A program made the position numbers and the translations under genes. Shown piece after piece: positions 10,001 to 12,019 of a DNA stretch of 12,019 nt. Below the pieces are notes generated by a model, which saw only the letters and a program-made list of their open reading frames with translations, ran no database searches and was not told the origin of the DNA. Source of the stretch: Alphaproteobacteria bacterium (GTDB lineage Bacteria; Pseudomonadota; Alphaproteobacteria; Micropepsales; Micropepsaceae); assembly GCA_003131925.1 (NCBI GenBank), contig PKWC01000121.1:1-12019 (forward strand). Reading direction: 5' to 3'. Position 1 is the stretch's first letter. Every line of letters starts with the position of its first letter.

Positions 10001-10159
10001 GTGCAGCCTTTTGGCGGGGAGGGGCTTTCGGGAACGGGACCAAAGGCGGGGGGACCACACTACCTCCAGCGGTTTGCCCTGGAGCGGACTTTCACGGTTA
10101 ACACGACGGCGGCCGGTGGCAATGCGGCACTGCTCAGTTCGGAGATGGACGGTATCTGA
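7016..10159 (+). CDS. putA: Bifunctional proline dehydrogenase / glutamate-semialdehyde dehydrogenase, minimal type
   Basis: This 1047-residue enzyme oxidises proline to glutamate in two steps with channelling: an FAD-dependent proline dehydrogenase passes electrons to the quinone pool, and an NAD-dependent aldehyde dehydrogenase follows. The PRODH barrel (about 190-490) shows SVKLSALHPRYE (243-254), VTVDAEESERL (283-293), RLVKGAYWDTEIKRAQ (347-362), FATHNAHT (400-407) and ENGANTSFVNR (472-482). The ALDH part (about 555-1030) shows ISPWNFP (694-700, N698), GSTEAAW (774-780), AETGGMNAMIVD (798-809, E799) and the nucleophile C833 in SAGQRCSALR. There is no ribbon-helix-helix DNA-binding domain at the N-terminus and no C-terminal extra domain, so this is the short (Bradyrhizobium-like, about 1000 aa) form rather than the autoregulating 1320-aa Escherichia form. 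Its regulator must be elsewhere. No clear ribosome binding site precedes the ATG. Confidence 0.96.
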   Translation: MSLAASRQAISRASLADEETLSDDLIARARLSPGERAATEALASELVRRIRQARDRRSAVDAFTQEYALSSEEGVVLMCLAESLLRVPDAATADRLIRDKIGSGDWGSHLNRSTSLFVNASTWALMLSGRVVTLDEAAKWDFAGVWKRLITRSGEPVIRQAVTFAMNILGRQFVLGRTIGEALRNAKPKMDEGYRFSFDMLGEAAYTRDDAARYYKAYDDALGAIAAHRPDLQSSILERPSISVKLSALHPRYEWVKHARVMSELLPRLVTLATKARAANLAVTVDAEESERLDVMLDVFEAMGDAEPLRGWNGLGLAVQAYQKRALPAIAWLGELALRQSRRIPVRLVKGAYWDTEIKRAQEQGLADYPVFTRKAATDTSYLACVRELFARQEAVFPQFATHNAHTLSAVQVLAGSNPDFEYQRLHGMGEALYELYREVKQSGHTGPATRIYAPVGTHEDLLAYLVRRLLENGANTSFVNRLADDESSVAEIIADPVEQLAASSPRRSSRIPKPIDLLPDRRNSTGFLWSDPEISGPVIARMSKALEPPQRAAPLIGGKARSGAPREVRDPADRRRVVGEVIEAAEADAIDALALGHRAQEAWDKRGGDARASILEQAAELFEAERDQLMALAVREGGKTLPNALGEVRETVDYLRYYAGRARALFENPIKLPGPTGEENELTMHGRGVFACISPWNFPLAIFTGQVAGALAAGNAVLAKPAEPTPLIAAAAVKLLHRAGVPEDVLHFIPGKGSRLGRVLFADARLAGVALTGSTEAAWAINRALAARDGPLAQLIAETGGMNAMIVDSTALPEQVTRDVIASAFDSAGQRCSALRVLFVQEDVADRMLELILGAMDELKLGDPFLLDTDIGPVIDESAREPLEAHALRTTREAKLLRKLKLGPEHEQGVFFPPHVFEIESIAALKREVFGPILHVVRYAGERLGDVCAAINATGYGLTLGIHSRIEETASFVRAQVHAGNTYVNRNQIGAVVGVQPFGGEGLSGTGPKAGGPHYLQRFALERTFTVNTTAAGGNAALLSSEMDGI

Positions 10160-10441
10160 GAGTGCCGCCTTCCAGAAAGGAAACCATCAGTTCCTGACGC
10201 GATCTGGCAAAAATCGCGCCGAAAGAAAAATTCCATGCTGTTCGCTGGCTAAGCACGAATATTGCGAATTCTGCGACAATTGTCGAACACATCATCTCTG
10301 CTTCACGCCCGACAGCTCTTTACGGGCGAGACCAGGCGTTTGAAACAAATCGATTCTGCACTTCGATGCCGTCCTCGAAGCCTTCCAAGATGCTGAAGAT
10401 TGGATTCGCCCTTTGCAGATAACCCTGATACGGTCTTTCGA

Positions 10442-10458
10442 GGATGGATGGTCCATCC
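10442..10458 (+). promoter_or_regulatory. 17-base perfect palindrome upstream of secreted protein gene
   Basis: GGATGGA (10442-10448) and TCCATCC (10452-10458) are perfect inverted arms around TGG, ending 24 bases before the start codon and 11 bases before the Shine-Dalgarno. It could be an operator or a leader hairpin; the sequence cannot decide which. Confidence 0.35.
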
Positions 10459-10469
10459 GATAATGTTTT

Positions 10470-10474
10470 AGGGG
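10470..10474 (+). promoter_or_regulatory. Ribosome binding site deciding the start at 10483
   Basis: AGGGG lies eight bases before the ATG at 10483. It favours this start over the in-frame ATG at 10444, which sits within the palindrome and would put thirteen extra residues ahead of a standard signal peptide. Confidence 0.6.
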
Positions 10475-10482
10475 TTCTCCAA

Positions 10483-11601
10483 ATGAAAAAATGCCTGGCG
10501 TCGCTCGCCTTGTTGGCGACGGCCGCAACGCTGCCCGGTACCGTAAGCGCAGCAACCCACCCGGTCCTCAAGCCGGGGACGTTCAAGCCGGTGTTTCTCG
10601 TCGGCCCGAAGCACAACATTCCGGCCTATCACACTCCGTCCGCCAATCTGCCTCAATGGAACGGCAGCTATACGGACCTGACGGGCAAAAAAATCACCTT
10701 CACGCAGATCGGCGGCGATCCGTCCAAGACCAATGCGACGAGCAAAATCACGCTCCTGATCATCCCGATCAAGATGGTTTACGGCAAGACCAATGGCAAC
10801 ATGACGTTCGATCCGATGACGCAGGTCGTGTTCAAGGGGCGAACAGTAGTCCAGAACTTCCTCAAATCTCCATTGTTCGGCAGGCAGGGCGCGCTCATCG
10901 ATTACAACCAGGGCGGCACCGACCTTGGCAACACGCAATATGAGGATGCTTTCCAGCGCGGCACCTGGTGGGGCAACGATGTCAGCACCAACACCAACTA
11001 CCACGTCATTTACAAGACCAAGATAGAGCCCGAACAGACCATCAAGGTGACGGCGGCCGAGGGCAGTGTGATCAACAATCCCTTCGGCTCCGGCAAGGTG
11101 GGTACATTTGGTCCTGCCTTCGGCGTCTTCGACCCGATCCTGCAGGGGTACATGAAGGCTCTTACGGACGTCAATCCCGGCGTCCTGCCCGTCTTCATCA
11201 CTTACGACATCTACCTGACGTCAGGCGGCTGCTGCATCGGCGGATATCACAACGCCAATGGCTCCCAGCCGAGCGGCCAGACCTACTCCTATGCCACCTA
11301 TGTGGACAGCAAGGGCGCGTTCTCGCAGGACGTGTCGGCCTGGACGCATGAGCTTGGCGAATGGATGGACGATCCGTTCACCGACAACTTTGTCAATTGC
11401 AACGACAACTCCATCATGGAAGTGGGCGATCCGCTCGAGGGTGGCCCGAACTACGGCGCTTACCCGTACAAACTGCACGGCTTTACCTACAACCTGCAGT
11501 CGCTCGTGTTCATGGGCTATTTCGGCGCGCCGCGCACCGATTCGGTCAATTCCTGGCTGGCGTTCCAGAATGACGAAGGCAATGTCTGTCCCGGTCAGTA
11601 A
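10483..11601 (+). CDS. Secreted protein of unknown function with HELGEW putative metal-site motif
   Basis: This is a 372-residue protein with a clear Sec signal peptide (MKKCLASLALLATAATLPGTVSA, cleavage near A23/A24). I do not recognise a named family. Notable segments are GKKITFTQIGGDPSKTN (68-84), a hydrophobic strand KITLLIIPIKMVY (88-100), GGCCIGGYHNANG (248-260), WTHELGEWMDDPFTDN (287-302) and SIMEVGDPLEGG (310-321). The order C..YH, then HExxE..xDP, then ExGDP resembles secreted proteins with a degenerate zincin-like site, such as EXORDIUM-type and related predicted peptidases. By analogy H289, E290, E293 and E313/D316 could bind metal, but HELGE is not the classical HExxH, so catalysis is not established. 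The gene stands alone, with its own ribosome binding site and a strong terminator. There is no membrane anchor after the signal peptide. Confidence 0.8.
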   Translation: MKKCLASLALLATAATLPGTVSAATHPVLKPGTFKPVFLVGPKHNIPAYHTPSANLPQWNGSYTDLTGKKITFTQIGGDPSKTNATSKITLLIIPIKMVYGKTNGNMTFDPMTQVVFKGRTVVQNFLKSPLFGRQGALIDYNQGGTDLGNTQYEDAFQRGTWWGNDVSTNTNYHVIYKTKIEPEQTIKVTAAEGSVINNPFGSGKVGTFGPAFGVFDPILQGYMKALTDVNPGVLPVFITYDIYLTSGGCCIGGYHNANGSQPSGQTYSYATYVDSKGAFSQDVSAWTHELGEWMDDPFTDNFVNCNDNSIMEVGDPLEGGPNYGAYPYKLHGFTYNLQSLVFMGYFGAPRTDSVNSWLAFQNDEGNVCPGQ

Positions 11602-11630
11602 CGGGGCGGAGTTCGCGACAGTCTGAAGAG

Positions 11631-11666
11631 GACCCTCTCCACCAAAGTGGAGAGGGTCTTTTATTT
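11631..11666 (+). terminator. Strong intrinsic terminator
   Basis: GACCCTCTCCAC (11631-11642) pairs perfectly with GTGGAGAGGGTC (11647-11658) around the 4-base loop CAAA, followed by TTTTATTT. It lies 29 bases after the stop of the secreted protein gene and closes that transcript. Confidence 0.95.
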
Positions 11667-11780
11667 CCTGGAAATCGGACCAGTTCCCATCACGGAATTT
11701 GGTCCCGCGCTCCTGCTCCTGGTTTGCCCTGCCTGGGCACGTATTGTGCATTCCGCCCGGAACGACTCGACACCCCAAAG

Positions 11781-11929
11781 CGTGTCATTCCCGCGAAAAC
11801 GGGAACCCAGTGCGCGAGCGTCGGCGAGCGCAAGTGACTCGTCGCCGCATCGAATTTGCTCTGGCCGAGAGGTTCACTCAGCGCGCAGACGCGCGCTGGC
11901 TGGGTTCCCGCTTTCGCGGGAATGACACG
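11781..11929. repeat. REP-like inverted pair (REPIN/MITE-like element, about 149 bp)
   Basis: The 30-base arms at 11781-11810 and 11900-11929 are inverted copies with a single mismatch. Each arm has the core GTCATTCCCGCGAAA(A/G)CGGGAACCCAG and is itself a small hairpin (TTCCCG pairing with CGGGAA). Similarity continues more weakly into the 89-base middle, for example a GTGA and GCGCG-rich stretch on both sides. GTCATTCCCGCGAAAGCGGGAA repeats are widely dispersed in proteobacterial genomes as REP-type elements. A target-site duplication is not evident in the flanks. Confidence 0.85.
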
Positions 11930-12018
11930 TTTGGATGTGCGAAATTACCCTTGCGCCTATGCAATTCGACGGCCGCGTCCCGCAGCGCGGACGCGTTATA
12001 CCAGCCTGCGTAGGTCTT
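11878..12018 (-). CDS. Possible C-terminal tail of a gene entering from the right edge
   Basis: One minus-strand frame is open from the right edge to a TGA at 11878-11880, giving 46 residues: KTYAGWYNASALRDAAVELH, then about six residues of normal-looking sequence, then residues encoded by the REP-like arm (SFPRKREPS) and the stop inside the element. The outer part has GC-rich third positions and a plausible protein-like composition. If real, the gene's end was supplied by the inserted repeat. The product cannot be named from so short a piece, and chance openness is a real alternative. Confidence 0.27.
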   Translation of the reverse strand, partial: KTYAGWYNASALRDAAVELHRRKGNFAHPNVSFPRKREPSQRASAR

Positions 12019-12019
12019 G

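Larger units (their letters stand above)
10160..10482. other. Non-coding gap between putA and the secreted HELGEW protein gene
   Basis: No convincing gene is seen in these 323 bases. About 38 bases past the putA stop is a small inverted repeat, CGCGAT (10198-10203) and ATCGCG (10213-10218), with a 9-base loop; no T-run follows, so it is not a good intrinsic terminator. The region is less GC-rich than the flanking genes and ends with a 17-base palindrome and ribosome binding site of the next gene. Confidence 0.6.
11667..12019. other. Right-end intergenic region
   Basis: Bases 11667-11780 show nothing identifiable. They are followed by the REP-like palindromic element and then about 90 bases that may hold the tail of a minus-strand gene. 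There is also a 7-bp inverted repeat, CGCGTCC (11974-11980) and GGACGCG (11989-11995), without a T-run on either side. Confidence 0.5.

Noticed and set aside
10198..10218. Hairpin after putA as an intrinsic terminator
   Set aside because: The stem is only 6 bp with a 9-base loop, and no T-run follows on either strand.
10292..10619. Two overlapping minus-strand frames of 87 and 99 codons in the putA-downstream gap
   Set aside because: They overlap the signal-peptide region of the secreted protein gene, have no clear ribosome binding site and match nothing I recognise. A decayed gene in 10292-10440 cannot be fully excluded.
11221..11778. Minus-strand open frame of 185 codons across the secreted protein gene and terminator
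   Set aside because: It runs through a perfect intrinsic terminator and opposite a gene with a clear signal peptide and ribosome binding site.

Overview
The window looks like chromosome from a GC-rich alphaproteobacterium, probably of the Rhizobiales/Hyphomicrobiales type. Three observations point there: a DUF1489 protein (a family essentially confined to Alphaproteobacteria), a short PutA lacking the N-terminal DNA-binding domain as in Bradyrhizobium, and an alphaproteobacterial-style tRNA-Arg(ACG) fragment. Genus cannot be fixed from the sequence alone.

Layout, left to right. (1) 1-199, minus strand: N-terminus of a DUF1800 protein running off the left edge. (2) 277-4286, plus strand: a tight three-gene operon of a biotin-dependent carboxylase (mccB-like carboxyltransferase, then mccA-like biotin carboxylase/biotin carrier subunit, 6 bp apart) and a DUF1489 gene that overlaps mccA by four bases. 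(3) 4287-4737: a scar region with a broken SRAP/YedK-like gene relic that stops where the 3' half of a tRNA-Arg gene begins (minus strand); this looks like an attachment-site remnant of an integrative element. (4) 4738-6054, plus strand: a secreted seven-repeat TIGR03803 (GloVer) protein. (5) 6096-6944, minus strand: panC, convergent with the previous gene and divergent from the next. (6) 7016-10159, plus strand: minimal bifunctional putA. (7) 10483-11601, plus strand: a secreted protein of unknown function with a HELGEW putative metal-binding motif, closed by a strong intrinsic terminator. (8) 11781-11929: a roughly 150-bp palindromic element made of two inverted REP-like units, and possibly the tail of a minus-strand gene entering from the right edge and ending inside that element.

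Functionally, the core genes are metabolic: acyl-CoA (leucine/isoprenoid-type) carboxylation, pantothenate synthesis for coenzyme A, and proline oxidation to glutamate. They do not form one pathway. The two secreted proteins, the tRNA fragment and the REP-like element are the accessory part. I found no CRISPR array, phage gene, transposase, toxin-antitoxin pair or recognisable defence system. The most unusual items are the uncharacterised HELGEW secreted protein, the cysteine-paired seven-blade repeat protein and the tRNA/SRAP junction.
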